DNA of 45,202 nt, taken from positions 1 to 45,202 of the forward strand of contig JAEVZP010000147.1 of the NCBI GenBank assembly GCA_023392185.1, written 5' to 3'. The notes beneath the pieces were generated by a model. The model was not told where the DNA came from, ran no database searches, and worked only from the letters and a program-made list of their open reading frames with translations. Both the position numbers and the translations under genes were made by a program. This document shows, in pieces, positions 31,282-39,847 of the stretch (position 1 is its first letter; each line of letters starts with the position of its first letter). This stretch comes from Bacteroidota bacterium (GTDB taxonomy: Bacteria; Bacteroidota; Bacteroidia; Chitinophagales; Chitinophagaceae).

Positions 31282-33894
31282 ATGCCGTACGATTACGCAA
31301 AGCTCAGCGATATGAATGCTGAGGCGCTGGCGCAGATAGCCCGCGAAATGGAGGTTGCCAATTTTGAAAACCTCGAAAAACAAACCCTGATTTACAAGAT
31401 TCTCGATCAGCAGGCCGTGCGCCCGGCGTCTAAATCTTCTTTCTCTAAAGCAACAGAAGTAGTGATTACTGAAAACGCACCGGAAGAAGCGCCCGTAAAA
31501 AAACGCCGGGGCCGCCCTGCCAAAGCCAAGGCTGCGGAAGAAACGCCCGCACCGCTTGACGTGCCGCCGGCTATGGACGCAGCCATTCCACCCGTCGATC
31601 CGGCTGAGCCGGTCATTATCACCGATGATGCCGCCGAAGCCGGGCTGGTAAAAAAACGCCGCACCAAGGCTGCGAAGCCAAAGGCGAAGGCCGAACCGGA
31701 AGCGGCAGCAGAAGCAACACCGGTGACGGAACAGGCAGAAGCCGTTCCCGGGAAAATTCCGGAAAAAACCGAAGAAAAAGTAGCCGAAAAGCCCCGCCGG
31801 GGGAAGGCCGCCCGTGCCAAAGCCCAAACTCCGGAAAAAGAAACAACCGAAGTACCTGCAGCCTCGGCTAAAGAAAGTGCGGCAAAAGAAACGCCCGCAA
31901 AAGGCGCATCGGCAACAGAAGCGCCGGCTAAAGGGGCGGTAGATCGCGCGGTGGCCGCCGACTGGGCCGAAGTATCACGCGAGCAGGAGCGGGGCAATAT
32001 GCAACATGCCGACGAAGCCGCCGGCAACGCACCTGCCGCCGCTGCATCCGAAGAAAAGCCGCAAACGCCAACTCCGGCGCCGCCTGCCCGGCCCCAGGTG
32101 CGTCAGCAGGAACAAACACCGCGTCCGGCAGCCGAGAATGCACCCCGCGACCCGCGCCCGGCACGGGAGCAGCACCCACCGCGCGAACAACAACAGCGGC
32201 CGCAGCAGCAATCCCAGCAACCGCGTCCGCAAGGCCCTGCCGACCGTACGCAGCGTCCGGAAGGCGGCGCACCGCCTTCGCAGCATCCGCACCACCGCGA
32301 GCAGCAGCAACGCACCCCGCGCCCGCAGCATCCACAACAACAAAACGGCGGTATCCCTCAACAGCAGCGCGATACCGGCATTCCCCGTGAAGGCCTGCCG
32401 CACCCGCAAAGCCAACAGCGGGAGTTTCCCCAGCAACGCCCCGACAACCGGGTGCCCCGTGACAGTGCGCCGCAACAATCGCAACAACGCGAGTTCGCCC
32501 CCCGCGAACTGCGCCCGCATTCCGATCAACAGCGTCCGCAGCAACAACAGCAGGGCGAAGCGCGTCCTCAAAATCACTCGCAGGACCACCGGCAACAGCA
32601 ACCCCGCGAGAATCGCCCGGCTGCTCCGCAATCGCAACAGCATCCTGCGTCCAATCAGGGCCAGCAGGCACCGCCGCAACAGCAACAGCAGCAACGCGAG
32701 TTCACACCGCGCGAACCACGCCAGCAGGACGCTCCGCAGCGCCCGCAACAGCAGCCACCGCGCACCCCACCTGTGGAGTTCGACGGTATTGTGAAAGCCG
32801 AAGGTGTTGTGGAGTTGATGCCCGACGGCTACGGCTTTCTGCGCTCCTCCGACTATAATTATCTGTCTTCCCCCGACGATGTTTTCCTGGAGCCGAAGCA
32901 AATCAAATCGCTGGGTCTTAAAGCCGGGGATACCGTAGTAGGACAGTGCCGTCCGCCCCGCGAAGGCGAGAAATATTTCACGCTCACGAAGCTGGAAACG
33001 ATCAACGGCAAAACGCCGGAGGAAATGCGCGACCGCGTGCCGTTTGAATACCTGACGCCGCTGAACCCGTATCAAAAGCTCGACCTGAGTAGCGGCATGT
33101 CTTCCTACAGCACCCGCATTATGGACCTTTTCGCACCGATCGGCAAAGGCCAGCGTGGACTCATCGTGGCGCAGCCCAAAACCGGTAAGACCATGCTGCT
33201 GAAGGAAGTGGCCAATGCTATTGCCCGCAACCACCCGGAAGTCTATCTTATGGTTGTGCTGATCGACGAACGCCCGGAAGAAGTAACCGACATGCAGCGC
33301 TCCGTTCGTGCCGAGGTGATCGCTTCTACCTTCGACGAGCCGGCCGACAAGCACGTCAAGGTTTCGACCATGGCGCTGCAAAAAGCCAAGCGCTTGGCCG
33401 AGGTTGGTCATGATGTCGTGATTCTGCTGGATTCCATTACCCGCCTCGCCCGCGCCCACAACACCGTTGCGCCGGGTTCCGGAAAAGTGCTTTCCGGTGG
33501 TGTGGAAGCCACAGCGATGCAAAAGCCCAAGCAGTTTTTCGGTGCAGCCCGTAAAATCGAAAATGGTGGCTCGCTCACCATTCTGGCCACGGCGCTGATT
33601 GATACCGGCTCGCGCATGGACGAGGTGATCTTTGAAGAATTTAAAGGCACCGGCAACATGGAACTGGCCCTCGACCGCAAACTGGCCAACCGCCGCATCT
33701 TCCCGGCAATTGACTTGGTAGGCTCTTCCACACGCCGCGACGACCTGCTTCTGAATGAGGCCATTCAAAACAAAATGTGGATTCTGCGCAAGCACATTGC
33801 TGATATGAACCCCGACGAAGCCATGAACTTCCTGCTTCAGCAAATGAAAGGCACCAAAAGCAACGAAGAGTTTCTGGCGACAATGAACCGCTAA
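31282..33894 (+). CDS. rho: Rho, transcription termination factor with long disordered insert
   Basis: An 870-residue Rho; the E. coli protein has 419. Residues 1-40 are the Rho N-terminal helical domain (LSDMNAEALAQIAREMEVANF). Then about 455 residues are disordered: Ala/Lys/Glu-rich with RRGRPAKAKA-type motifs (45-235), then Gln/Arg/Pro-rich (about 240-495). The cold-shock-like primary RNA site begins at about 499 (GIVKAEGVVELMPDGYGFLRS), and the ATPase core contains Walker A QPKTGKTMLLKE (about 632), LIDERPEEVTDMQRSV, the Q/R-loop region and GTGNMELALDR. Rho is a hexameric RNA translocase that ends transcription. Long inserts are known in Bacteroidota Rho and reported to drive condensate formation in Bacteroides thetaiotaomicron. 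The ATG at 31282 starts the known domain; the open frame upstream is not homologous. Confidence 0.96.
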   Translation: MPYDYAKLSDMNAEALAQIAREMEVANFENLEKQTLIYKILDQQAVRPASKSSFSKATEVVITENAPEEAPVKKRRGRPAKAKAAEETPAPLDVPPAMDAAIPPVDPAEPVIITDDAAEAGLVKKRRTKAAKPKAKAEPEAAAEATPVTEQAEAVPGKIPEKTEEKVAEKPRRGKAARAKAQTPEKETTEVPAASAKESAAKETPAKGASATEAPAKGAVDRAVAADWAEVSREQERGNMQHADEAAGNAPAAAASEEKPQTPTPAPPARPQVRQQEQTPRPAAENAPRDPRPAREQHPPREQQQRPQQQSQQPRPQGPADRTQRPEGGAPPSQHPHHREQQQRTPRPQHPQQQNGGIPQQQRDTGIPREGLPHPQSQQREFPQQRPDNRVPRDSAPQQSQQREFAPRELRPHSDQQRPQQQQQGEARPQNHSQDHRQQQPRENRPAAPQSQQHPASNQGQQAPPQQQQQQREFTPREPRQQDAPQRPQQQPPRTPPVEFDGIVKAEGVVELMPDGYGFLRSSDYNYLSSPDDVFLEPKQIKSLGLKAGDTVVGQCRPPREGEKYFTLTKLETINGKTPEEMRDRVPFEYLTPLNPYQKLDLSSGMSSYSTRIMDLFAPIGKGQRGLIVAQPKTGKTMLLKEVANAIARNHPEVYLMVVLIDERPEEVTDMQRSVRAEVIASTFDEPADKHVKVSTMALQKAKRLAEVGHDVVILLDSITRLARAHNTVAPGSGKVLSGGVEATAMQKPKQFFGAARKIENGGSLTILATALIDTGSRMDEVIFEEFKGTGNMELALDRKLANRRIFPAIDLVGSSTRRDDLLLNEAIQNKMWILRKHIADMNPDEAMNFLLQQMKGTKSNEEFLATMNR

Positions 33895-33927
33895 AAGTGT
33901 TTTTTGGAAAGAAGTTTCCGGAAAAAG

Positions 33928-33960
33928 GAGGGCTGCCTTTGCAAAGACAGCCCTCTTTGT
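33928..33960 (+). terminator. Terminator of rho
   Basis: GAGGGCTG (33928-33935) and CAGCCCTC (33948-33955) form an 8-bp stem, extended inside by CTTTGCAAAG, and are followed by TTTGTTTTG, 34 bp past the stop. Confidence 0.7.
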
Positions 33961-34294
33961 TTTGGGGACTCTCCTATGCCGTTTAGGCATCTGAAGCACG
34001 CTTCATTGGTCTCAAGCCCCGCTTCAGGGGGAAGTGAGGAGCCAGTGCGGAGTATAAGTTTTGAGTGTCTATCTGGTAGTATCCGCCGTTGTCATACTAC
34101 GATCCCGCTTTTGAAATGCTGCTGTGTTACCAGCGAATACCACCTGGAAACCGAATCTACGCGTTGCTGTGCTCGGCATACCGGCTTTCCTTGAATTGCC
34201 TTTTGGAAATAGCGGATGCGCAGGAATCTATTTGCCCTGTTCGCCTTTTGGATGTTTATTGAATGTCTCTCGTTGTTGAGTCACCTCACCAATT

Positions 34295-34369
34295 GTTTTG
34301 TCACCCTGCCGAAAGGCAGGGTCTTACCAGCAGCTTCTGAGATTCCGCCTTTCGGCGGAAGGACAAAAC
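34295..34369. repeat. Two-hairpin element closed by GTTTTGTC / GACAAAAC
   Basis: Outer arms 34295-34302 and 34362-34369 pair over 8 bp. Inside are two hairpins: ACCCTGCC-GAAA-GGCAGGGT (34303-34322) and TTCCGCC-TTTC-GGCGGAA (34343-34360). The same three-stem layout with different sequences in the inner stems occurs at 43208-43269. Confidence 0.75.
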
Positions 34370-34548
34370 GAAGGGAATGCTAAAACGGGAAGCACAAAGC
34401 GCGTGACAGCAAAGAACGGATTGACCCAAACCAGCTCTGTTCTTGCGGTTCCTTACAACGGTCCCGTCGCAAGAATGCGATAAGCAAATCAGTATTTCGC
34501 CGTTCTACCCTTAAAAACAACTGCAAGAGCGAAGTGCATATGCGCCTG

Positions 34549-35601
34549 TTATTCCCCCAAAATGCGCAATTGCTTTTGAACGCTGCTCAGGTGAATCAGC
34601 TGAAACAAATCGGCGACCTCAGAAGGCTCCAGGCCGTGCAGCAGTGCCCATTCGCTGCGGGTACGCAAAATCTCGCGCCAGCGCTCCGGCTGAAAAGCCG
34701 TCATGCCCTGTGTTTTTTTGATCTCGCCGATTTGCCGCGACAGGTCAAAGCGGCGGCCCAGCAGGTGCACCATCTCAGCGTCAATGGCGTCCATTTGACT
34801 GCGCAGGGCCGAGAGGCGTTCGTCGCCTTCGCAAGGGGTGCGTCGCACCACCAGCCGCGACAAAATCTGCCGCAGCGTTTCGGGGGTCACCTGCTGTGCG
34901 GCATCGCTCAGTGCCTTATCAGGATCGGCGTGGGTTTCAATCATCAGCCCGTCGAAGCCGAGGTCAAGCGCCTTTTGCGAAACCGGCTCAATGCCCGGGC
35001 GATTTCCGGAAATATGGCTTGGGTCGCAGATGATTTTGAGGTCAGGGCGGCGGCGGCGCAGCTCGATTGGAACGGCCCACGACGGCGGATTGCGAAACGG
35101 CGAAGCAGCGCCATAACCCGGAAAGCCGCGGTGAATGGCCCAGACGTCGGCAAAGCCGGCGCGCTCCATGCGCTCGATGCCGCCCAGCCACAGATCGGCA
35201 TCGGGAATCACCGGGTTTTTAACCAAAACCTGCACGGGTGCGCCGCGCAAAGCATCCGCCAGTTGTTGCACCGAAAAAGGATTGACCGTTGTGCGTGCGC
35301 CAATCCAAACGGCATCCACACCGGCTTTGAGGGCGGCTTCCACATGCCCGGCGTCGGCCACTTCTACCGCTACCGGAAATCCGTACTGTTCTCGTACTTC
35401 TGTCAGCCAGGAAAGGGCTTCCGGGCCAACTCCTTCAAAAGCACCTGGCCGGGTGCGCGGCTTCCAGACACCCGCCCGGAAGAAGCGCAGGGGCAGGTCT
35501 TCCATTCCGGCTGCCGTCGCCAGCACCTGTGCGCGCGATTCGGCGCTACACGGGCCGGCAATAAGGGTGAAATCGGGCGCTGCGGAATCAATAGGGTCCA
35601 T
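34549..35601 (-). CDS. Bifunctional DAHP synthase / chorismate mutase
   Basis: A 350-residue fusion. Residues 1-262 are a class I 3-deoxy-7-phosphoheptulonate synthase of the KDO8P-like type (AGPCSAES at 15-22, WKPRTRPGAFEGVG, LVKNPVIP, IICDPSHISGNR), joining phosphoenolpyruvate and erythrose 4-phosphate, the first step of aromatic amino-acid synthesis. Residues about 270-350 are an AroQ-type chorismate mutase (LRSQMDAIDAEMVHLLGRRFDLSRQIGEI), which makes prephenate for Phe and Tyr. Such fusions occur widely in Bacteroidota, and the mutase domain commonly serves as feedback sensor. The ATG at 35601 is chosen over the TTG two codons upstream because a perfect TAATTTTG -7 box lies at 35612-35619. 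Confidence 0.92.
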   Translation of the reverse strand: MDPIDSAAPDFTLIAGPCSAESRAQVLATAAGMEDLPLRFFRAGVWKPRTRPGAFEGVGPEALSWLTEVREQYGFPVAVEVADAGHVEAALKAGVDAVWIGARTTVNPFSVQQLADALRGAPVQVLVKNPVIPDADLWLGGIERMERAGFADVWAIHRGFPGYGAASPFRNPPSWAVPIELRRRRPDLKIICDPSHISGNRPGIEPVSQKALDLGFDGLMIETHADPDKALSDAAQQVTPETLRQILSRLVVRRTPCEGDERLSALRSQMDAIDAEMVHLLGRRFDLSRQIGEIKKTQGMTAFQPERWREILRTRSEWALLHGLEPSEVADLFQLIHLSSVQKQLRILGE

Positions 35602-35611
35602 AACCAAAGCG

Positions 35612-35619
35612 CAAAATTA
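35612..35619 (-). promoter_or_regulatory. -7 promoter box TAATTTTG for the DAHP synthase gene
   Basis: Exact TAnnTTTG match on the minus strand with ten bases between it and the ATG, implying a very short or absent leader. Confidence 0.65.
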
Positions 35620-35765
35620 GCGACGGCTTTCCCTAAGAAACTGTTGAGAATAAACGCTCCTTTGCGCTTGTGAAAAGGGACGGGAAAAGTGGTTTTGGAG
35701 TTCCGGGGCTTTTCAAAGGCCTTTACCTTCGCCGTCTCAAATCGTTCGCTTCCAAAAGCTCCTTC

Positions 35766-36860
35766 ATGCGCTATTACATTCTTGCCGGCGAAGCCAGCGG
35801 CGACCTGCACGGCGCAGCCCTGATTCGCGCCCTCAAAGTTGCTGATCCGGAGGCCGAATTCCGGGCGTGGGGCGGCGATCGTATGGAAGCAGCCGGAGCG
35901 CCGCTCGTGAAGCATTACCGCGATCTCGCTTTTATGGGTTTTGTGGAAGTGGTGAAACACCTCGGCACCATTCTGCGCAACATCCGGCTGGCCAAGGAAG
36001 ACATTACCGCCTACCGCCCCGATGTGTTGATTCTGATCGACTATCCGGGTTTTAATATGCGCATTGCCAAATGGGCTAAGGAAAGGGGAATCCGGGTGGT
36101 GTATTATATCTCGCCGCAGATCTGGGCCTGGAAGGAAGGCCGGGTCAAAGCCTTGCGCCGCGATGTAGATCAAATGCTGGTGATTCTTCCTTTTGAAAAG
36201 GATTTTTATAAAAAACACGATATGGATGTGGCTTATGTGGGCCACCCCCTGATTGGCGCGATAGCGGCGCAAAAGCAAAAACCGATAGACGATTCGCTGC
36301 GGTTCGAAAAGCCGGTAATTGCGCTTTTGCCCGGCTCGCGCGCGCAGGAAATCCGCCAGAAGCTGCCCCTTATGCTGTCGGTAGTAAGGCACTTTCCCCA
36401 CCACCAGTTTGTAGTGGCCGCTGCTCCGGCACAGCCGCTTTCGCTCTACGAAGAGTTGGTAGGCGACCTGCCGGTGGAGATTATTTCCGGAAAAACCTAT
36501 GAGATTTTGCAGGTAGCAACCGCAGCGCTGGTAACGAGCGGCACGGCCACACTGGAAACCGCGCTTTTTGGCGTACCGCAAATTGTGTGTTATCGCGGCA
36601 ACCCCATTTCCTACCAGTTGGCAAAGCGCCTGATCAAGGTGAAATACATCTCGCTGGTAAACCTGATTCTGGATGCGCCGGTGGTTCCGGAACTGATTCA
36701 GGATGCGCTCAACGAAACCAATCTCACCGGGGCGCTTCAAAAACTAACAGATTCCCATTCCACCGAACGAGCCCAGATGCTGGCGCAATACCAAAAGCTG
36801 TGGAACCTTTTGGGCAGCACCGATGCTTCGGCAGAAGCAGCGCGGCACATTGTAGCGTGA
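35766..36860 (+). CDS. lpxB: LpxB, lipid-A-disaccharide synthase
   Basis: A 364-residue GT19 glycosyltransferase that joins UDP-2,3-diacylglucosamine and lipid X to make the lipid A disaccharide at the inner membrane. Family motifs: GEASGDLHGAALI (8-20), IDYPGFNMRIAKW, YYISPQIWAWKEGRV, VGHPLIGAI, LLPGSRAQEI and VTSGTATLETALFGVPQIVCYR. Its presence shows an outer membrane with lipid A. The ATG at 35766 is chosen as the start of the family's N-terminal strand; the frame is open 32 codons earlier without similarity. A TACCTTCG box (one mismatch) lies at 35723-35730. The usual lpx or surE neighbours are not present. Divergent from the DAHP synthase gene. Confidence 0.94.
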   Translation: MRYYILAGEASGDLHGAALIRALKVADPEAEFRAWGGDRMEAAGAPLVKHYRDLAFMGFVEVVKHLGTILRNIRLAKEDITAYRPDVLILIDYPGFNMRIAKWAKERGIRVVYYISPQIWAWKEGRVKALRRDVDQMLVILPFEKDFYKKHDMDVAYVGHPLIGAIAAQKQKPIDDSLRFEKPVIALLPGSRAQEIRQKLPLMLSVVRHFPHHQFVVAAAPAQPLSLYEELVGDLPVEIISGKTYEILQVATAALVTSGTATLETALFGVPQIVCYRGNPISYQLAKRLIKVKYISLVNLILDAPVVPELIQDALNETNLTGALQKLTDSHSTERAQMLAQYQKLWNLLGSTDASAEAARHIVA

Positions 36861-36870
36861 AGGTTGGAAC
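36861..36870 (+). other. End of lpxB to start of the inverted repeat
   Basis: Ten bases separate the lpxB stop codon from the inverted repeat. No terminator other than the inverted repeat itself lies before rsmI, so the repeat may act in that role. Confidence 0.4.
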
Positions 36871-37094
36871 CTTCGGTGTTGGAGTTGCTTCGCAACGTTG
36901 GAACTTCGTGTTGGAGTGCTTCGCACGCTGGATGATGTTGGAACTTCGCGTGGCTTTTAAATAGAAAGAAACATCACAGAGAAGACCTCAAAAAAGTATT
37001 TTTACGGACCTCCCCTAACATCATCCAACACCCGGAGGGCTCCAACAGCAACGGCTCCAACACGAAGTTCCAACGCACACCGTGCATCCAACCT
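36871..37094. repeat. 224-bp imperfect inverted repeat between lpxB and rsmI
   Basis: Two arms of about 76 bp flank a central 77 bp. Perfect pairing segments are AGGTTGGA (36871-36878 with 37087-37094), GTTGGAACTTCGTGTTGGAG (36897-36916 with 37055-37074, though offset from strict register) and TGGATGATGTT (36929-36939 with 37017-37027). Each arm is itself built from repeated GTTGGA(A)C/TTCG-like words. Confidence 0.7.
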
Positions 37095-37108
37095 CAAAAA
37101 CACGCGCT

Positions 37109-37789
37109 ATGACCGAAGATTCCGGAATGCTTTACCTTGTGCCCACGCCAATCGGCAATCTGGGTGACATGACCTACCGGGCGGTGAACGTGCTGAAAAA
37201 GGCCGACCTGATTTTGTGTGAAGACACCCGAACCTCCGGCGTCCTGCTCAAACACTACGAGATTGCCCGGCCCCTGGCTTCGTATCACTTGCACAACGAA
37301 CACCTGCTGACCGAAAAATTTGCGCAGCAGATCGCCGACGGCGCCACGATTGCGCTCATTACCGATGCCGGCACGCCGGGCATTTCCGATCCGGGCTTTC
37401 TGCTGGCCCGTGCCTGTCGCCGGGAGGGGCTGCGGGTAGAATGCCTGCCGGGCGCAACGGCTTTTGTGCCCGCGCTGGTGCAAAGCGGCCTGCCGGCAAG
37501 CAGTTTTGTTTTCGAAGGCTTTCTGCCGGTAAAAAAAGGCCGGCAAACCGCCCTGCAACGCCTGGCTGAAGAAGAAAGAACCGTAATTCTCTACGAATCG
37601 CCCCACCGGCTGGTAAAAACACTTACCGAAATGACGGAACATTTTGGCCCCGAACGACCGGCCTGTGTATGTCGGGAGCTGACGAAAAAGTTTGAGGAAA
37701 GCCGCACCGGAACCCTCGCCGAGCTGGCCGCGCACTACGAAAAACAGCCGCCCAAAGGCGAGATTGTACTGGTGATAGGCGGGAAATAA
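37109..37789 (+). CDS. rsmI: RsmI, 16S rRNA (cytidine-1402-2'-O)-methyltransferase
   Basis: A 226-residue tetrapyrrole-methylase-fold enzyme that 2'-O-methylates C1402 in the 16S decoding centre with S-adenosylmethionine. Family motifs: LYLVPTPIGNLGDMTYRA at the start, CEDTRTSGVLLKHY, TDAGTPGISDPG (SAM-binding loop), LPGATAFVPALVQSGLP, and the SPHRLVKTL and CRELTKKFEE segments. The ATG at 37109 is chosen; an upstream in-frame ATG lies inside the inverted repeat and adds nine residues without similarity, and the alternative MLYLVP at 37127 would also be possible. It is followed after 109 bp by recD with a TTTCCGGAAA copy between. Confidence 0.92.
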   Translation: MTEDSGMLYLVPTPIGNLGDMTYRAVNVLKKADLILCEDTRTSGVLLKHYEIARPLASYHLHNEHLLTEKFAQQIADGATIALITDAGTPGISDPGFLLARACRREGLRVECLPGATAFVPALVQSGLPASSFVFEGFLPVKKGRQTALQRLAEEERTVILYESPHRLVKTLTEMTEHFGPERPACVCRELTKKFEESRTGTLAELAAHYEKQPPKGEIVLVIGGK

Positions 37790-37898
37790 AGAAAATTTCC
37801 GGAAAATTCTTCCGCGACGCGGTTTGGCGTGTCTGCACCTGAAATTTGCAAAGAGCGGGCCGAAGGCTGTTTTGGCCTTTCTACCGTAAATTTCGCTT

Positions 37899-39686
37899 AT
37901 GTCCCAGTCGTTTTTTGCTGCCGCCGACCTGCCCCGGCAGTTCTCGCTTTTCTTCCAGGATGAAGGTTTTCAGCCTTTTGCGCACCTGCTTTTTCGGAAA
38001 TTAAGCGAAGGCAACGTCTGCATCCACATCGATGATCTGGAGCGGGAAAAACAAAGCCTGCCGGAAAGCTATCAGGAAGCCTTGGCTGCCGGCCGCTGCT
38101 CGCCCTACAATGCACGGCTCGTGGGCGGAGAAACCGACCTGCGCAAACCCTTTATCCTGCACAACGACCGGCTGTATCTGCAACGCTATTTCCGGTATGA
38201 AACCATTTGTGTAGAGCGCATCCGCCGCTTTGCCGAGGAAGAAGAGACTTGCCTGCCGGAGCGGATTGAAGCCCTTCAGGCGTGTAAGGATTTGGTGGAA
38301 AAGCTTTTCGGGAAGGCAGCTACCGGCCCTGACTGGCAACTAACGGCCGCCCTTTGCGCGGCGCTCCAAAACTTTACGATTGTTACCGGCGGACCGGGCA
38401 CGGGCAAAACGACTACCGTAGCCAAACTGCTGGCCCTGCTGTTCACCCTGCAACCTACGTTGCGCGTGGCCCTGGCCGCGCCTACCGGAAAAGCCGCTGC
38501 CCGCATGGCCGAGAGCCTGCGAACAGCGCCGCTGCCCGATGAATTTGAGCCCCTGCGCGATCATTTTGCGGCGCTTTCGCCCGCCACCATTCACCGGCTC
38601 CTGAAGGCACAACGCCATTCGCCTTATTTCCACCACGATTCCGGAAATCCGCTGCCTTTCGACCTGATTATTGCCGATGAAAGCAGTATGATTGATGTGG
38701 CCTTGTTTGCCAAGCTGCTACAAGCAATCGGGCCGGGCACCCGCCTGATTTTGCTGGGCGATAAAAGTCAGCTGGCCTCGGTAGAAGCCGGCAGCATGTT
38801 TGGCGATTTGTGCGGTGCGCTTTCTCACACCAACCGGTTTTGCTCCCGGTGGCATCAGCTACTCAACGATCTTTTCCCCAAAAACGCCGCTCCTTTGCCC
38901 GAAGATGCCGTTTGTGAAGCAGAAAGCCACCCGCTGTTTCGCCGCATCATCACCCTGCAGGTGAGCCACCGCTTCCGCGACGATGCCGGTATCGGGCGCT
39001 TTAGCAAGGCGGTGATTCAAAACGATGAAGTCGCGCTGCAGCAGTTTCTGGAGGAGAATAACGATGTGCAGGTATGCCTTGATGCCGACCACAGCAAAGC
39101 GGTTTTTGAAAGCTTTATTTCCGGGTATGAAGCCTTTATCCGGGAGCCCGATATCCGCACCGCGCTACAAAAGTTAGGCAAATTGCGTGTGCTCGTCGTG
39201 ACGCGGCAGGGCCCTTATGGACTGGCGGATACCAACAGCGCTATCGAAGCGTTTTTGCTGGGCAAAGGCTTGCTGCGACCGCTGCGGGGGCATTACGAAA
39301 ACCGGCCCGTCATCCTCTCCAAAAACTACCCCGACCTGGGCCTTTTCAACGGCGATACCGGGATTGTGCGCCGCGACGAAAAAGGGATTTTGCGGGTTTG
39401 GTTTGAAGGCGCGGGAGGAGAGCTGCGCGCTGTTTTGCCGGGATACCTGCCGGATGCGCAAACGGCCTTCGCCATGACAGTTCACAAAAGCCAGGGATCG
39501 GAGTTCAACGAAGTGCTTGTGCGCCTGCCCGACACCGAAGACATGGCCCTGCTAAGCCGGGAATTGCTTTATACGGCGGTAACCCGCGCCCGCGAAAAAG
39601 TATGGATTCAGGGAAGTGGCAGTGTCGTCCGCGCCGCTGCCGCCCGGAAAATCGCCCGTGCTTCCGGGATTCACGAGCGGTTCTAA
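37899..39686 (+). CDS. recD: RecD, exodeoxyribonuclease V alpha subunit
   Basis: A 595-residue SF1B helicase. Residues 1-150 are the N-terminal RecC-interacting region. Walker A is GGPGTGKTTT (164-173), followed by ALAAPTGKAAARMAESL (motif Ia), the Walker B-type LIIADESSMID, LLGDKSQLASVEAG (motif III), VTRQGPYGLADTN, the UvrD-like FAMTVHKSQGSEF and the terminal YTAVTRAREKVWI (motif VI). RecD is the fast 5'-3' motor of the RecBCD enzyme, which processes double-strand breaks for recombination. It is placed first, before recC and recB, instead of last as in E. coli. A one-mismatch -7 box TAAATTTC lies at 37887-37894. Confidence 0.92.
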   Translation: MSQSFFAAADLPRQFSLFFQDEGFQPFAHLLFRKLSEGNVCIHIDDLEREKQSLPESYQEALAAGRCSPYNARLVGGETDLRKPFILHNDRLYLQRYFRYETICVERIRRFAEEEETCLPERIEALQACKDLVEKLFGKAATGPDWQLTAALCAALQNFTIVTGGPGTGKTTTVAKLLALLFTLQPTLRVALAAPTGKAAARMAESLRTAPLPDEFEPLRDHFAALSPATIHRLLKAQRHSPYFHHDSGNPLPFDLIIADESSMIDVALFAKLLQAIGPGTRLILLGDKSQLASVEAGSMFGDLCGALSHTNRFCSRWHQLLNDLFPKNAAPLPEDAVCEAESHPLFRRIITLQVSHRFRDDAGIGRFSKAVIQNDEVALQQFLEENNDVQVCLDADHSKAVFESFISGYEAFIREPDIRTALQKLGKLRVLVVTRQGPYGLADTNSAIEAFLLGKGLLRPLRGHYENRPVILSKNYPDLGLFNGDTGIVRRDEKGILRVWFEGAGGELRAVLPGYLPDAQTAFAMTVHKSQGSEFNEVLVRLPDTEDMALLSRELLYTAVTRAREKVWIQGSGSVVRAAAARKIARASGIHERF

Positions 39687-39689
39687 AAT

Positions 39690-39730
39690 GGAACGCAGAT
39701 AAAACGGGTTCAGACGGATTTACACGGATT
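39690..39730. repeat. Short dispersed-type repeat sequence in the recD-recC spacer
   Basis: The stretch around AACGCAGATAAAACGGGTTC... with CGGATTTACACGGATTTTTT resembles short intergenic words I have seen in many unrelated bacteria. It has only one copy here and I cannot verify the resemblance without searching. Confidence 0.35.
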
Positions 39731-39786
39731 TTTTATCTTCAAAAAGCCCCTTTTTCCGGAATTCTGTTTGTACTTCTTCTCTTGAT

Positions 39787-39828
39787 ACTTGTGTCTTGCT
39801 ACTTGCTACTTGTGTCTTGCTACTTGCT
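39787..39828. repeat. 21-bp tandem repeat upstream of recC
   Basis: The unit ACTTGTGTCTTGCTACTTGCT starts at 39787 and repeats at 39808; shorter CTACTTGC words continue to 39832, ending 16 bp before the recC ATG. It occupies the space where a promoter or leader would be. Confidence 0.8.
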
Positions 39829-39847
39829 ACTCAAATTCTCCTAAACC

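Larger units (their letters stand above)
33895..34548. other. 650-bp gene-free stretch between rho and the DAHP synthase gene
   Basis: No credible frame occurs on either strand. Contents: a rho terminator-like hairpin at 33928-33955, a TTTCCGGAAA copy at about 33915, and a two-hairpin element at 34295-34369. The rest has no recognisable feature and might be a decayed gene or an unseen RNA. Confidence 0.6.

Noticed and set aside
31975..33999. 674-aa minus-strand frame opposite rho
   Set aside because: Antisense of Gln/Arg/Pro codons gives long Leu/Ala-rich open frames; no start signal or motif.
33904..34483. Two short plus-strand frames in the spacer after rho
   Set aside because: No promoter box, no domain, and the second overlaps the structured repeat; treated as non-coding.
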